Position numbers and translations under genes: made by a program. The notes under the pieces are model-generated. The model was not told the DNA's origin, did no database searches, and saw only the letters and a program-made list of their open reading frames with translations. A stretch of 64,000 nt of DNA from Rubrimonas sp036770645 (GTDB lineage: Bacteria; Pseudomonadota; Alphaproteobacteria; Rhodobacterales; Rhodobacteraceae), in assembly GCA_036770645.1 (NCBI GenBank), contig DAIPIU010000002.1, forward strand, positions 1-64,000, written 5' to 3'. Below are positions 47,930 to 57,302 of this stretch, one piece after another. Position 1 is the stretch's first letter. The number at the start of each line of letters is the position of its first letter.

Positions 47930-48208
47930 ATGTCCGTCGAGCCCGCCGCCGGCGCCTTCTCGACCGAGCCCGTCTCGGCCGCCCAGCTGCGTTCCATCAT
48001 CGAGCGCATCGAGTCGCTCGAGGAGGAGAAGCGCGCGATCGCCGAGCAGATCAAGGAGGTCTACGCCGAGGCCAAGGGCAACGGCTTCGACGCCAAGATC
48101 CTGCGCAGGATCGTGGCGCTGCGCCGCAAAGACCTCGAGGAGCGGCAGGAGGAGGAGGCGATGCTCGACCTCTACATGCAGGCGCTCGGGATGAACGCGC
48201 CCGGCTGA
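47930..48208 (+). CDS. gapR: GapR-family (DUF2312) nucleoid-associated protein
   Basis: A 92-residue, largely helical protein. The DUF2312 core is LRSIIERIESLEEEKRAIAE followed by QIKEVYAEAKGNGFD and RIVALRRKD. GapR dimerises and tetramerises around overtwisted DNA ahead of replication forks and transcription units in alphaproteobacteria. Length matches the family. It is divergent from pheT. Confidence 0.95.
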   Translation: MSVEPAAGAFSTEPVSAAQLRSIIERIESLEEEKRAIAEQIKEVYAEAKGNGFDAKILRRIVALRRKDLEERQEEEAMLDLYMQALGMNAPG

Positions 48209-48217
48209 GGGCCCGCC

Positions 48218-49399
48218 TCACACCAGCGGCATCCGCCGGTGGACGCCGGGCCGCGCGGGGTCGTGGTGCTTGTCGGGCGGCCCGCGCTCGGCCAGCAGCC
48301 GCCGGCAGAAGGCGAGGCGGTCGGGATCGAGCGTCACGCCCAGTCCGGGGCCCTCCGGCAGGGGCAGCATGTTGCCCCGGGGCGAGAACGGCCCCTCCGC
48401 GATCACGTCCAGCGGCTGCCAGCGCAGCAGCGACTGGTTGGGCTCGCGGATGTGGGGGTGGGCCGCGCAGGCGTGCAGATAGGCCGCCGTCCCCAGCCCC
48501 GAATCGCCTGAATAGCACCAGAAATCCACGCCCGTCGCCTCGCAGGCGGACACGAAGCGCAGCATCCGCGTGAAGCCGCCGAACCCCGCCACGTTCGACA
48601 CGATGGCGTCGGGCGCGCCCAGCGCCAGCGCCTTCGGCAGGTCGGCGTTGTGCGACGAGAAGGGGATGGTCGTGCGCGCGCGCAGCCGGGCCATCTCGGC
48701 CGGGGTGGCGCAGGGGTCCTCCCAGTTGCGCACGCCCAGCTCCTCGAAGGCGGGGGCGAGGCGCAGCGCGGTCGGCACGCTGAAGGCCTGGTTGCTGTCG
48801 ATGCGGATCATGGCGTCCTCGCCCAGCGCATCGCGCAGGGCCCGCACCAGCGCGATGTTGGCGCGGATATCGGGGTCCGAGACCTTGCCCTCGAAGAAGG
48901 TGGTGCCGTGCGCCTCGCGGAAGGCGAGGCACTGCTCGGCCACCGCCGCGACCGTCGCCTCGCCGCCGCGCCCGTCGCGGGGCAGGCGATAGCCGAAATA
49001 GTCGGTGAAGGGGATCTCCCGGCGCACCGGCCCGCCCAGCAGGTCCGCCACGGGGCGGCCCCACAGCCTGCCGCGCAGATCCCACAGCGCGATCTCGACC
49101 CCGCCCCACGCCCCCAGCAGCCCGAAATCCACGATGGATTCTACGCCCGCGCACCAGGGCAGCACCGCGGCCTCGCAGCCGGCGATGTCGATGGGGTCGC
49201 GGCCGATCAGGCGGGGCGCGAAGGCCTCGATGCGCGCGGCGTCGGCATGGGAGGGGGCCTCGCCGATCCCGGTCAGGCCATCCGCGGTCTCGACCTCGAC
49301 GATGGTCTTGGAAAAGCCGTCGAGCGTCCCGTAGGACCAGACATAGGGGGCCTCGAGCGGGATCAGCACCGGCGTGGCGCGGATGGCGGCGATCTTCAC
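48218..49399 (-). CDS. Enolase-superfamily (mandelate racemase/muconate lactonizing) enzyme
   Basis: 393 residues. An N-terminal capping domain (MKIAAIRATPVLIPLEAPY) precedes a TIM barrel with the metal-binding acids in RIDSNQAFS (Asp), NWEDPCATP (Glu) and SHNADLP. The Lys in TTFFEGKVSDPD occupies the general-base strand. Members dehydrate or epimerise acid sugars or lactonise muconates; the exact reaction is not clear, and no sugar-acid genes surround it. The start is a GTG at 49399 with AGGGAGAGG upstream. Confidence 0.85.
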   Translation of the reverse strand: MKIAAIRATPVLIPLEAPYVWSYGTLDGFSKTIVEVETADGLTGIGEAPSHADAARIEAFAPRLIGRDPIDIAGCEAAVLPWCAGVESIVDFGLLGAWGGVEIALWDLRGRLWGRPVADLLGGPVRREIPFTDYFGYRLPRDGRGGEATVAAVAEQCLAFREAHGTTFFEGKVSDPDIRANIALVRALRDALGEDAMIRIDSNQAFSVPTALRLAPAFEELGVRNWEDPCATPAEMARLRARTTIPFSSHNADLPKALALGAPDAIVSNVAGFGGFTRMLRFVSACEATGVDFWCYSGDSGLGTAAYLHACAAHPHIREPNQSLLRWQPLDVIAEGPFSPRGNMLPLPEGPGLGVTLDPDRLAFCRRLLAERGPPDKHHDPARPGVHRRMPLV

Positions 49400-49473
49400 G
49401 GGCCTCTCCCTGCGGCGGACGGGCCAGCGTGGCGCGACCGGCACTCCCGGCGCAAGGCCGCGCGGGCGGGGCG

Positions 49474-50700
49474 TCAGCCGCGGGCGAAGGCGGCGGCCAG
49501 TTCCACATGCGGCGACCAGCGGAACTGGTCGACCGGCTGAACCCACAGCAGGCGGAACCCGGCGTCGACCAGCAGCCGCGCGTCGCGGGCGAAGGTGGCG
49601 GGGTTGCAGGACACCGCGGCCACCCGGCGCAGGTCCGACCGCGCGATCTGCGCCGCCTGCGCCAGCGCCCCGGCCCGGGGCGGGTCGAACACCGCGGCGT
49701 CGAAGCGCGCCAGCTCCTCCGGGTGCAGCGGGCGGTCGGCGAGATCGCGCGCCTCCGTGCTCACGGCCTTCATCCCGGGTGCCGCGCGCCACGCGGCCGA
49801 CAGCGCCGCGAGCGCGCCGCGGTCGGCCTCGACCGCATGGACCTCCGCCGCCGCCGCCAGCCGCAGGGCGAATGTGCCGCAGCCCGCGAACAGATCCGCG
49901 ATGCGCGCCGCGCCGCCCGCGGCCTCCGCCACGGCCGCCGCCAGCGCGGCCTCGCCGTCGCGGGTCGCCTGCAGGAATCCGCCGGGCGGCGGCACCACGC
50001 GCGCCCGGCCCATGGGATGCGCGGGCGGGCGGGCCTGCGCCACCGTCTCGCCGTCGATCGTCAGGCGCGCCACGTCCAGCGCGCCCGCCCAGGCGGCCAG
50101 CCGAAGCCGCCCCGGACCGTCCAGCGGCTTCGCCCCCTCCACCGCCACGTCGAGCCCCGCCTGCGCGGCGGTCAGCGCGATGCGCAGCGCCCCCGCGCGC
50201 GAGGCGCAGAGCGCGGTCAGTTCGGGCAGCGACGGCAGCACCGCCACGATGGCGGGGTCGGCCACCGGACAGGCGCTCACGGGGACGATGGCCTCGTCCG
50301 CGCGGCCGTGGAAGCCGACGAGCGCGCCCTTCCTGGTCCGTCGCGCCGCCAGCGTCACGCGCCGCCGCGCGCCGGGCGGCGACACATGGATCGGCCGCAG
50401 CGGGGCCTCGAGGCCCCGCGCCGCCAGCGCCGCCGCGACCTGCGCCGTCTTCCAGCCCGCCAGCAGCGCGTCCGAGCCGTGCTGCAGGGCGCAGCCGCCG
50501 CAGGCGCCGAAATGCGGGCAGGGCGGCGCGACGCGGTCGGGCGAGGGCGCCTCGATCCGCGCCACGGCCAGCCGGTCGCCCGCGCGCGGCCCGGTCGCCG
50601 TCTCGCCGGGCAGGGCGAAGGCGGCGTAGACGGGCCCCTCGGGCGTGTCGGCCACCCCGTCGCCGCGATGGCCCAGCCGGTCGATGATGAGCGTTTCCAT
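49474..50700 (-). CDS. TrmA/RlmD-family 23S rRNA/tRNA m5U methyltransferase
   Basis: A 408-residue SAM-dependent methyltransferase. An N-terminal TRAM-like region is followed by the Fe-S cluster motif CPHFGACGGCALQH, SAM motif I LFAGCGTFALRLA, FDPPRAG, and the catalytic Cys in VSCNPATFARDA. The protein ends QFRWSPHVELAAAF. Members make 5-methyluridine in tRNA or 23S rRNA; the specific position cannot be told. It lies 63 bp downstream of the TlyA gene on the same strand. Confidence 0.92.
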   Translation of the reverse strand: METLIIDRLGHRGDGVADTPEGPVYAAFALPGETATGPRAGDRLAVARIEAPSPDRVAPPCPHFGACGGCALQHGSDALLAGWKTAQVAAALAARGLEAPLRPIHVSPPGARRRVTLAARRTRKGALVGFHGRADEAIVPVSACPVADPAIVAVLPSLPELTALCASRAGALRIALTAAQAGLDVAVEGAKPLDGPGRLRLAAWAGALDVARLTIDGETVAQARPPAHPMGRARVVPPPGGFLQATRDGEAALAAAVAEAAGGAARIADLFAGCGTFALRLAAAAEVHAVEADRGALAALSAAWRAAPGMKAVSTEARDLADRPLHPEELARFDAAVFDPPRAGALAQAAQIARSDLRRVAAVSCNPATFARDARLLVDAGFRLLWVQPVDQFRWSPHVELAAAFARG

Positions 50701-50763
50701 CGCCGCCGGTTATCCCCCGCCGCGCCCCCGGTCCAGCCCGCGCGGCGGCGGCCGGACCGGCCC

Positions 50764-51489
50764 TCAGGGCTTGCGCGCGGCGATCAGGAACTCGGCGTTG
50801 CCGTCGCCGCCGCGGATCGGGCTTTCCGTCTCCCCCGTCACCGCCCAGCCCGACGCGCCCAGGAAACCGGCGATGCGCGCCCTGACAGCCGCGTGCACGG
50901 CCGGGTCGCGCACGACCCCGCCCCGGCCCACCGCCGCCCGGCCGGCCTCGAACTGCGGCTTGACCAGCGCCACCAGCGTCGCGCCGGGGTCCGCGCGGTC
51001 CAGCGCCGGCGGCAGGGCCTTCTCCAGCGACACGAAGGACAGATCGGCGGTGATCCAGTCGAATCTCGGCAGGTCGTCGGGCAGGTCGCGCGCATTGACC
51101 CCCTCGCGCCGCAGCACCCGCGGGTCGGCGGCAAGGCGCGGGTGAAGCTGGCCGGCGCCGACATCCAGCGCGATCACGCGGGCGGCCCCGCGCGACAGCA
51201 GCACCTCGGTGAAGCCGCCGGTCGAGGCCCCGAGGTCGAGCGCCACGGCCCCAGCCGGGTCCAGCCCGAAGGCCTCCAGCGCGTGCAGGAGTTTCAGCGC
51301 CCCCCGCCCGACCCAGGGCATCGGGTCGCCCTCCAGCGTCACGGCCGCGCCGGGCGGGACGCCGCGCGCCGCGCGCGTCTCCCGCGCCCCGTCCACCCGC
51401 ACCGCGCCCGCGGCGATCAGCGCCTGCGCCCGGGCGCGGCTGGGCGCGAGCCCCAGCGCCACCATCCGCCGGTCGAGCCTTTCGGCCAA
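50764..51489 (-). CDS. tlyA: TlyA-family rRNA methyltransferase
   Basis: A 241-residue protein. An N-terminal S4 domain (ERLDRRMVALGLAPSRARA) precedes a FtsJ-like Rossmann methyltransferase domain with ALDLGASTGGFTEVLL and FDWITADLSFVSLEKAL. TlyA makes 2'-O-methylcytidine in 16S and sometimes 23S rRNA. The TTG at 51489 is chosen to keep the whole S4 domain; the next ATG at 51465 would cut it. It starts 4 bp after the gshA stop. Confidence 0.9.
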   Translation of the reverse strand: MAERLDRRMVALGLAPSRARAQALIAAGAVRVDGARETRAARGVPPGAAVTLEGDPMPWVGRGALKLLHALEAFGLDPAGAVALDLGASTGGFTEVLLSRGAARVIALDVGAGQLHPRLAADPRVLRREGVNARDLPDDLPRFDWITADLSFVSLEKALPPALDRADPGATLVALVKPQFEAGRAAVGRGGVVRDPAVHAAVRARIAGFLGASGWAVTGETESPIRGGDGNAEFLIAARKP

Positions 51490-51493
51490 GGCG

Positions 51494-52858
51494 TCAGTAG
51501 CTGTGGTCGCGGTAGAGGCGGGAGAGATCGCCGCCCCATGCGCCGTCGTAGAGGCGCAGCAACTCGTCGGCCAGCGTCTCGCCGCTTTCCACCGTGTCGC
51601 GCAGGGCGTTGAGGAAATGCCCCTCGTCGGCGTCGAAGCCGCCCGACCGCGCCCGCGCCGCGAGGCCGCGCGCGGCGATGTCCAGCAATTCGCCCGCGAC
51701 AGCGCGCAGCGTGCGCCCGCCGATCCGCGCCGCGAGGCCGGACTCGGCCGCGTCGTCGCGCAGCGCCTCGCGCTGCGCCTGCGTCCAGCCCCTGCAGACA
51801 TCGAGCGCGGCATCGAGCGCCGCGTCGTCATAGAGCAGCCCGACCCAGAAGGCCGGCAGCGCGCAGAGCCTGCGCCACGGGCCGCCATCGGCCCCGCGCA
51901 TCTCGATGTATTTCTTCAGCCGCGCCTCGGGGAACAGCGTCGTCAGGTGGTCGGCCCAGTCCGACAGCGTCGGCTTCTCGCCGGGCATCGCCGGCAGGCG
52001 GCCGTCGAGGAAATCGCGGAAGGACTGCCCCGCGGCGTCGACATAGGCCCCGTCGCGGTAGACGAAGTACATCGGCACATCGAGCGCCCAGTCGACATAG
52101 CGTTCGAACCCGAAGCCGTCCTCGAACACGAAGGGCAGCATGCCCGACCGCCGGCGGTCCACGTCGCGCCAGATGCGGCCGCGCCAGCTGCGGAAGCCGT
52201 TGGGCCGCCCCTCCCAGAAGGGCGAGCTGGCGAACAGCGCGGTTGCCACCGGCTGCAGCGCCATGGCGGCGCGCATCTTGCGCACCATGTCGGCCTCGGT
52301 GGCGAAGTCGAGGTTCACCTGCACGGTGCAGGTGCGGTACATCATGTCGAGGCCCTGCGTGCCGACCGTCGGCATGTAGCGGGTCATGATGTCGTAGCGG
52401 CCCTTCGGCATGCGCGGCATGTCCGCGTGACGCCATTCAGGCGCGGCCCCGAGGCCGATGAAGCCCGCGCCGATGTCCTGCGCGACCGACCGCACCTCGG
52501 CGAGGTGCTGGTTCACCTCCTCGCAGGTCTGATGGATGGTGGTCAGCGGCGCGCCGGACAGTTCGAGCTGGCCCCCGGGCTCGAGGCTGACATTGGCCCC
52601 GCCCTTCTTCAGCCCGATGATGTGCGCCCCCTCCATGACGGGGGCCCAGCCGAAGCGGTCGCGCAGGCCTTCCAGCATCGCGCGCACCGAGCACGCGCCC
52701 GCATAGGGCAGGGGCGCGCGGTCCGCGAGGCGATAGCCGAACTTCTCGTGCTCGGTGCCGATGCGCCAGTCCTCGCGCGGCTTGCAGCCCGCCGCGATGA
52801 ACGCGACGAGCTCGTCGCGGCTCTCGACGAGGCCGCCGCCCTGCTGGGGTATCGACAT
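51494..52858 (-). CDS. gshA: Glutamate-cysteine ligase, plant/alphaproteobacterial type
   Basis: A 454-residue GCS2-family enzyme, the first step of glutathione synthesis. Key segments include WRIGTEHEKFGY near residue 31, then KKGGANVSLEPGGQLELSG and MYRTCTVQVNLDFATEADM, matching the plant-type fold rather than E. coli GshA. The ATG at 52858 gives MSIPQQGGG. It lies in a block with rsmE, a small membrane protein and tlyA, a common Rhodobacterales order. Confidence 0.94.
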   Translation of the reverse strand: MSIPQQGGGLVESRDELVAFIAAGCKPREDWRIGTEHEKFGYRLADRAPLPYAGACSVRAMLEGLRDRFGWAPVMEGAHIIGLKKGGANVSLEPGGQLELSGAPLTTIHQTCEEVNQHLAEVRSVAQDIGAGFIGLGAAPEWRHADMPRMPKGRYDIMTRYMPTVGTQGLDMMYRTCTVQVNLDFATEADMVRKMRAAMALQPVATALFASSPFWEGRPNGFRSWRGRIWRDVDRRRSGMLPFVFEDGFGFERYVDWALDVPMYFVYRDGAYVDAAGQSFRDFLDGRLPAMPGEKPTLSDWADHLTTLFPEARLKKYIEMRGADGGPWRRLCALPAFWVGLLYDDAALDAALDVCRGWTQAQREALRDDAAESGLAARIGGRTLRAVAGELLDIAARGLAARARSGGFDADEGHFLNALRDTVESGETLADELLRLYDGAWGGDLSRLYRDHSY

Positions 52859-52929
52859 GGCGCGCAGTCCTCGGTCAGCGACATTGTGGCGCTGAGTTAT
52901 GCGGCCACCCGGGCCCCTGTCCAGCGCGC

Positions 52930-53451
52930 TCAGGATGCGACGGGCAGGGGGCCGCGCCGGCGCCAGAGGATCACGTGCGCGCCCTGCGGCGCGTCCAGCG
53001 CCGAGGCGACCGACGCGGCCGAGAATCCGGGCAGCGCGGCGAGCGCGTCGAGCAGGCCCTCCGCCCCCTCGGCCGCCACGGGGATCGCCACGGCGGGGCC
53101 GCCGGCCGGGCGCAGCAGCCACACCGGGCCGCCCGGCCGCTGCGCGAGTTCGACCGACAGCAGCGCGTCCAGATCGGCGATGCCCCCGGCCTCGGGGCCC
53201 AGATAGCCGACGCGGCCCTCGCGCACCGCGACGAGGCCGGGGCCGCCGCCATCGCGCAGCCGCGCGCGCAGCGCCGCATCGCGGACCAGCCAGGCGGCCG
53301 CGGCCAGCGCGAGGACCAGCAGCGCGGCCGGGACCGGCGCGCCTGCCAGCGCCGCGGGCCCGAGCCAGAGCGCGGCCAGCCCGGCCAGCGCCGCCGCCGC
53401 CAGCATGCCGCGCCGGCGCGCGATCCAGTCGCGGGCTCCGGGGCGGATCAT
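52930..53451 (-). CDS. Hypothetical membrane protein
   Basis: A 173-residue protein with two N-terminal hydrophobic segments: MLAAAALAGLAALWLGPAAL at about residues 16-35, then ALLVLALAAAAWLV. A cytosolic or periplasmic domain of about 115 residues (VAVREGRVGYLGPEAGG) follows. The layout resembles small PH-like membrane proteins, but I do not recognise the family. It sits between rsmE and gshA on the same strand. Confidence 0.65.
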   Translation of the reverse strand: MIRPGARDWIARRRGMLAAAALAGLAALWLGPAALAGAPVPAALLVLALAAAAWLVRDAALRARLRDGGGPGLVAVREGRVGYLGPEAGGIADLDALLSVELAQRPGGPVWLLRPAGGPAVAIPVAAEGAEGLLDALAALPGFSAASVASALDAPQGAHVILWRRRGPLPVAS

Positions 53452-53509
53452 GCGACGCCCCGCGCGCGGGCGCGGTGGACCCGCGCCGATGCCCCTGTGC
53501 CGCCGGCGG

Positions 53510-54337
53510 TCACGGCGCGTCGCCCGGCGGCGCGTAGCCGGGTCCGCCGGGCGGTGCCCGCTCCGTCCCGGCGACTTCCCGCGCCGCGCGGTCCGGCGGC
53601 GCGCGCCAGTCGCCAAGCGCGGCCTGCCAGAGCGCCAGCGCCGCCACGGCGGCGGTGTCGGCGCGCAGGACGCGCGGCCCAAGGCCCGCGGGGCGCGCGA
53701 AGGGCAGGGCGCGCAGGGCCGCGGCCTCCTCGGGCGCGAACCCGCCCTCCGGACCGATCAGCACCGCCCAGGGGCCCGGCGCCTCCGCCGCCAGCATCGC
53801 GGACGCCGGCGGGCCCGCGCCGGTCTCGTCGCAGAACATCAGCCGTCGCGCGGGGTCCCAGCCGGCCAGCGCCGCCTCGAGCGGCAGGGGCGCCGCGACC
53901 TCCGGCACGGACAGCAGGCCGCACTGTTCCGCGGCCTCGACCGCATGGGCGCGCAGGCGGTCGAGGTTCACGCGGTCGGCGTTGGTGCGCCGGGTGAAGA
54001 CGGGCACGAGGCGCCGCGCCCCCATCTCGGCCGCCTTCTCGGCCACGAAATCGGTGCGGGCGCGCTTGAGCGGCGCGAACAGCAGCCACAGATCGGGCGG
54101 CGCCGCCTGCGGGCGCAGCGCCGTCCCGCAGACCAGAGACCCGCCGCGCCGGTCCGCCGTCTCGACCGCGGCGCGCCATTCCCCGTCGCGCCCGTTGAAC
54201 AGCGCCACGCCGTCGCCCGGCTGCAACCGCATGACGGAGAACAGGTAATGCGCCTGCTCGCGCCCGGGCGCGACCGTCGCGCCCGGGCCCAGCGGGGCCT
54301 CGACGAACAGCCTGACTTTCGGCGCGGGATGCGGCAT
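53510..54337 (-). CDS. rsmE: 16S rRNA m3U1498 methyltransferase RsmE
   Basis: A 275-residue SPOUT-fold methyltransferase. The N-terminal PUA-like domain starts VRLFVEAPLGPGA. The knot region contains LIGPEGGFAPEE and LGPRVLRADTA, which are diagnostic. The C-terminal 35 residues are a Pro/Arg-rich tail beyond the usual family end. The start at 54337 is 11 bp from the divergent ubiA start. Confidence 0.93.
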   Translation of the reverse strand: MPHPAPKVRLFVEAPLGPGATVAPGREQAHYLFSVMRLQPGDGVALFNGRDGEWRAAVETADRRGGSLVCGTALRPQAAPPDLWLLFAPLKRARTDFVAEKAAEMGARRLVPVFTRRTNADRVNLDRLRAHAVEAAEQCGLLSVPEVAAPLPLEAALAGWDPARRLMFCDETGAGPPASAMLAAEAPGPWAVLIGPEGGFAPEEAAALRALPFARPAGLGPRVLRADTAAVAALALWQAALGDWRAPPDRAAREVAGTERAPPGGPGYAPPGDAP

Positions 54338-54348
54338 GACGTGTCCCC

Positions 54349-55326
54349 ATGACGATGCGCACACTGAACACCGCCGGGGCGCCCGGCGAAAGTCCCGCTC
54401 AGGCCGGTCGCGTCGCGGATGCCGTCCCCGACAACTGGGTGGACCGCCTCGCCCCGCCATGGTCGCGGCCCTGGCTGCGGCTGTCGCGCGCCGACCGGCC
54501 GGTGGGGACATGGCTGCTGCTGATCCCCTGCTGGCAGAGCCTCGCGCTGGCCGCCGGCCAGGACGGCTGGCGCTGGGGCGACGCCTGGATCGCGGCCGCC
54601 TGCGCCTTGGGCGCGTTCCTGATGCGCGGGGCGGGCTGCACCTGGAACGACGTGACCGACCGCGACATCGACGGGCGCGTGGCGCGCACGCGGTCGCGGC
54701 CGATCCCGTCGGGGCAGGTCACGGCGCGGCAGGCCTTCGCCTGGGGGGTGGCGCAGGCGCTGGCGGCCTTCTGCATCCTGCTGACATTCAACGGTTACGC
54801 GATCTGGCTGGGCGTGGCCGCGCTGCTGCCGGTGACGATCTACCCCTTCATGAAGCGCTTCACCTGGTGGCCGCAGCTGTTCCTCGGCATCGCCTTCAAC
54901 TGGGGCGCGCTGATGGGCTGGGCGGCGCATCAGGGGTCGCTGTCGGCCGCGCCGCTGCTGCTATATCTGGGCGGGATCGCCTGGACGCTGCACTACGACA
55001 CGGTCTACGCGCACCAGGACCGCGAGGACGACGCCCTGATCGGGGTCAAATCGACCGCGCGGCTGTTCGGCGCGGCGACGCGGCGCTGGCTGTGGGGCTT
55101 CGCCGCCGCCGCGGTCGCGGGGCCGCTGGCGGCGTCGGCGCTGGTGTTCGAGGGCTGGGCCCTGTGGTCCATGGTCATCGTCTGCGGGCTTTACGGCGCG
55201 CATCTGTCCCGCCAGATCCTGCGGCTCGACACCGACGACGCCGGCCTGTGCCTGCGGCTGTTCCGGTCGAACCGCGACGCCGCGCTGATCCTCGCGGCGG
55301 GTTTCGCGGCGGCCTCGCTGCTCTGA
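54349..55326 (+). CDS. ubiA: 4-hydroxybenzoate polyprenyltransferase
   Basis: A 325-residue membrane prenyltransferase of ubiquinone synthesis. The two Asp-rich motifs are NDVTDRDIDG (about residues 101-110) and DTVYAHQDREDD (about 217-228), which bind polyprenyl pyrophosphate through Mg2+. About eight or nine helices are visible. It is divergent from rsmE with only 11 bp between starts, so their promoters must overlap the opposite coding regions. Confidence 0.95.
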   Translation: MTMRTLNTAGAPGESPAQAGRVADAVPDNWVDRLAPPWSRPWLRLSRADRPVGTWLLLIPCWQSLALAAGQDGWRWGDAWIAAACALGAFLMRGAGCTWNDVTDRDIDGRVARTRSRPIPSGQVTARQAFAWGVAQALAAFCILLTFNGYAIWLGVAALLPVTIYPFMKRFTWWPQLFLGIAFNWGALMGWAAHQGSLSAAPLLLYLGGIAWTLHYDTVYAHQDREDDALIGVKSTARLFGAATRRWLWGFAAAAVAGPLAASALVFEGWALWSMVIVCGLYGAHLSRQILRLDTDDAGLCLRLFRSNRDAALILAAGFAAASLL

Positions 55327-55372
55327 GCGCGCGGGCCGGCCGACCGGCCCGCGGCGGATGCGCGCCCGGGCT

Positions 55373-56608
55373 TCAGTGCCCGCCCGACAGGACCAGCGTG
55401 CGCACCGGCGTCAGCAGCGCCTGAATGCGGATGATCGCGGCATGCACGACCGCGGTGGCGTCGACGACATGCAGCGCCACCGCCTCGAGCGTGCCGGTCT
55501 CGGGGTCGGACAGCCGCTCGTGGTTGCTGGTGTAGACGTTCGCGATGCAGCTCGCGCCCGGCGGCAGGCCGTCGAGCCCGCCGGCGAACATCGGCTCGAG
55601 CGTGGTCAGCAGCGTGCCGGCGCTGCCCAGCGCCGAAGCGTCGAGCAGCTGGTCGGCCAGCCGCACCTGGCCCGAGGCCACTGCCTCCTGCACGTCCACG
55701 ACGACCATCGGGATGACGCGGAAGGGCAGGGCGGCGCAGGTGATCTCGGCCGCCATGCCGGGGCGCAGCACCTGCGCCTCGATCTGGCCGAAGCCCGCGA
55801 GCACGGACTTGCGCCCGGCGTCGGCGGGCAGCAGCACGCCGGCCGGCCGCATCACGGCGCTCACGAAATCGCCGACGCGCAGCGAGAACTGCTCGACCGT
55901 GCCCGCGACGCCGGCGGCGACCAGCGTCTGCGCCAGCGCCACCTCGGCCTCCGCCAGCTGCGCCAGCGCGCTGGCCCGGCGGGCGGGCAGCACGACCGAG
56001 ATCTCGGCCTCGACCGCGGCCTTCTGCGCCTGCGCGGCCTCGACCGCGCCGGCGCGCGCCGCGGCGGCATTGCGCAGGCGCTCGAGCTCGCGCGTCGCCA
56101 CGACGTCGGGGTTGCGCGCGGCGAGCGTCTCGCGCGTCTCGAGTTCGTCGCGCGCCTCCTGCAGCGCGCTCTCGGCCTGCTGCACGGCGCCCTGCGCCGC
56201 GGCCAGCCGACGATCGGCCACGGCGAGATCCGCCTCGATCTCGGCGGCGCGCAGCCGCGCGGTCTCGAGCGCGGCGCGTTCGGCCGAATCGTCGAGGCGG
56301 AACAGCGGCTGGCCCGGCTCGACCCGCGCGCCGTTGACGACCAGCACCTCCGCCACCCGGCCGCCACGTTCGGGCAGGATCGGCACGGCGCGGAAGAAGC
56401 TGCCCGCGCTGACGGTCGAGGGGTGGAAGTAGAAGATCATGGTGATCAGCGACACCGTCAGGATCACGCAGGCGATGATCCCCCAGCGCAGTTCGTAGAA
56501 CACCGAGAACAGCGTGATCTCGCGACCGATCCGCTTGCCCTGCACGAAGCGGCGGTAGAGGTAATCGGGAAAGATGGTGACGAGCGAGCAGAGGAAGGCC
56601 TCAATCAC
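55373..56608 (-). CDS. HlyD-family membrane fusion (adaptor) protein
   Basis: 411 residues. An N-terminal cytosolic part (IEAFLCSLVTIFPDYLYRRF) and one transmembrane helix (GIIACVILTVSLITMIFYF, about residues 49-67) precede a barrel-sandwich/lipoyl part. A long Ala/Glu/Arg coiled coil covers about residues 115-220. Such adaptors link inner-membrane exporters to outer-membrane channels. No pump is encoded next to it. The start is a GTG at 56608 overlapping the stop of the upstream small membrane protein (GTGA). Confidence 0.88.
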   Translation of the reverse strand: MIEAFLCSLVTIFPDYLYRRFVQGKRIGREITLFSVFYELRWGIIACVILTVSLITMIFYFHPSTVSAGSFFRAVPILPERGGRVAEVLVVNGARVEPGQPLFRLDDSAERAALETARLRAAEIEADLAVADRRLAAAQGAVQQAESALQEARDELETRETLAARNPDVVATRELERLRNAAAARAGAVEAAQAQKAAVEAEISVVLPARRASALAQLAEAEVALAQTLVAAGVAGTVEQFSLRVGDFVSAVMRPAGVLLPADAGRKSVLAGFGQIEAQVLRPGMAAEITCAALPFRVIPMVVVDVQEAVASGQVRLADQLLDASALGSAGTLLTTLEPMFAGGLDGLPPGASCIANVYTSNHERLSDPETGTLEAVALHVVDATAVVHAAIIRIQALLTPVRTLVLSGGH

Positions 56609-56991
56609 GGCTCGGCCCCCCCGGCGGGCCGGTCCTGTCCGGGTTCGCCGCGGCCCGCGATGCGCTCCAGCGCATCGACCGCCCTTCGCGCCGGGCCCGT
56701 GATGTCGGGCAGCTCGACGATGGCGAGGATCAGGGCGGCGACCCAGAACAGGTTCTGGTGGGTCACCAGCGCCAGCAGGCCCAGCACCGCGATCAGCTCG
56801 AACTGCGCGCGGTGGCGGCGATGCGCCATGCGTTCGGGCAGCGAATGCAGGGTCAGGTAGAACACGCCCGCGCCCAGCACGCCCAGAACCAGCAGCAGCG
56901 CCATCGCGGTCATCAGCGTGTCGCCCTCGCCCGGCGGGGTGATGAAGGGCGGCAGATGGTGCGGCGCGAGGGGGTGCGGCTCGCCGGCCAT
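56605..56991 (-). CDS. Small two-helix membrane protein paired with HlyD-type adaptor
   Basis: A 128-residue protein with a Pro/His-rich N-terminus, then two hydrophobic segments: MALLLVLGVLGAGVFYLTL, and LIAVLGLLALVTHQNLFWVAALILAI. A basic loop lies between them (ERMAHRRHR). It is coupled to the HlyD gene by a 4-bp overlap. Similar small membrane protein plus HlyD pairs exist in proteobacteria; function unknown. The start at 56991 has GGAG about 8 bases upstream. Confidence 0.7.
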   Translation of the reverse strand: MAGEPHPLAPHHLPPFITPPGEGDTLMTAMALLLVLGVLGAGVFYLTLHSLPERMAHRRHRAQFELIAVLGLLALVTHQNLFWVAALILAIVELPDITGPARRAVDALERIAGRGEPGQDRPAGGAEP

Positions 56992-57302
56992 GGCGTCGTC
57001 TCCGAACGGCGCGGCGGGCGGCCCGCCGCAATCGCGCGGACAATTCCACGGGATCGCCGCGAACGCCATCGCCGCGACGATCCGCGCGCCCGCGGACGTC
57101 GCGCTGCGACCCGATTGCGACGGCATGCCCCGGGCCGACGGTGCGCCGATGGCGCGCCGCGTCGGGCCCCGGCGGCGGCGCGATCCCTCGGGTCGCCGGC
57201 GCGCAGGTCTTGCGTCCCGCTGTCGCATCCGGCGCGGTTCCGGGTCTATGCTGCGCGACCGACCCGGCCGCCAGAGCCGGGCGCGCAGGGAGGACCGGAA
57301 GG
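56992..57302. other. Divergent intergenic region before the sigma-54 activator gene
   Basis: This 311-bp spacer separates the divergent HlyD operon and activator gene. No convincing gene is seen. TATGCT at about 57247-57252 could be a -10 element for the activator gene, with TTGCGT upstream at a poor distance. AAGG just before the ATG at 57303 is the likely ribosome-binding site. Confidence 0.45.
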
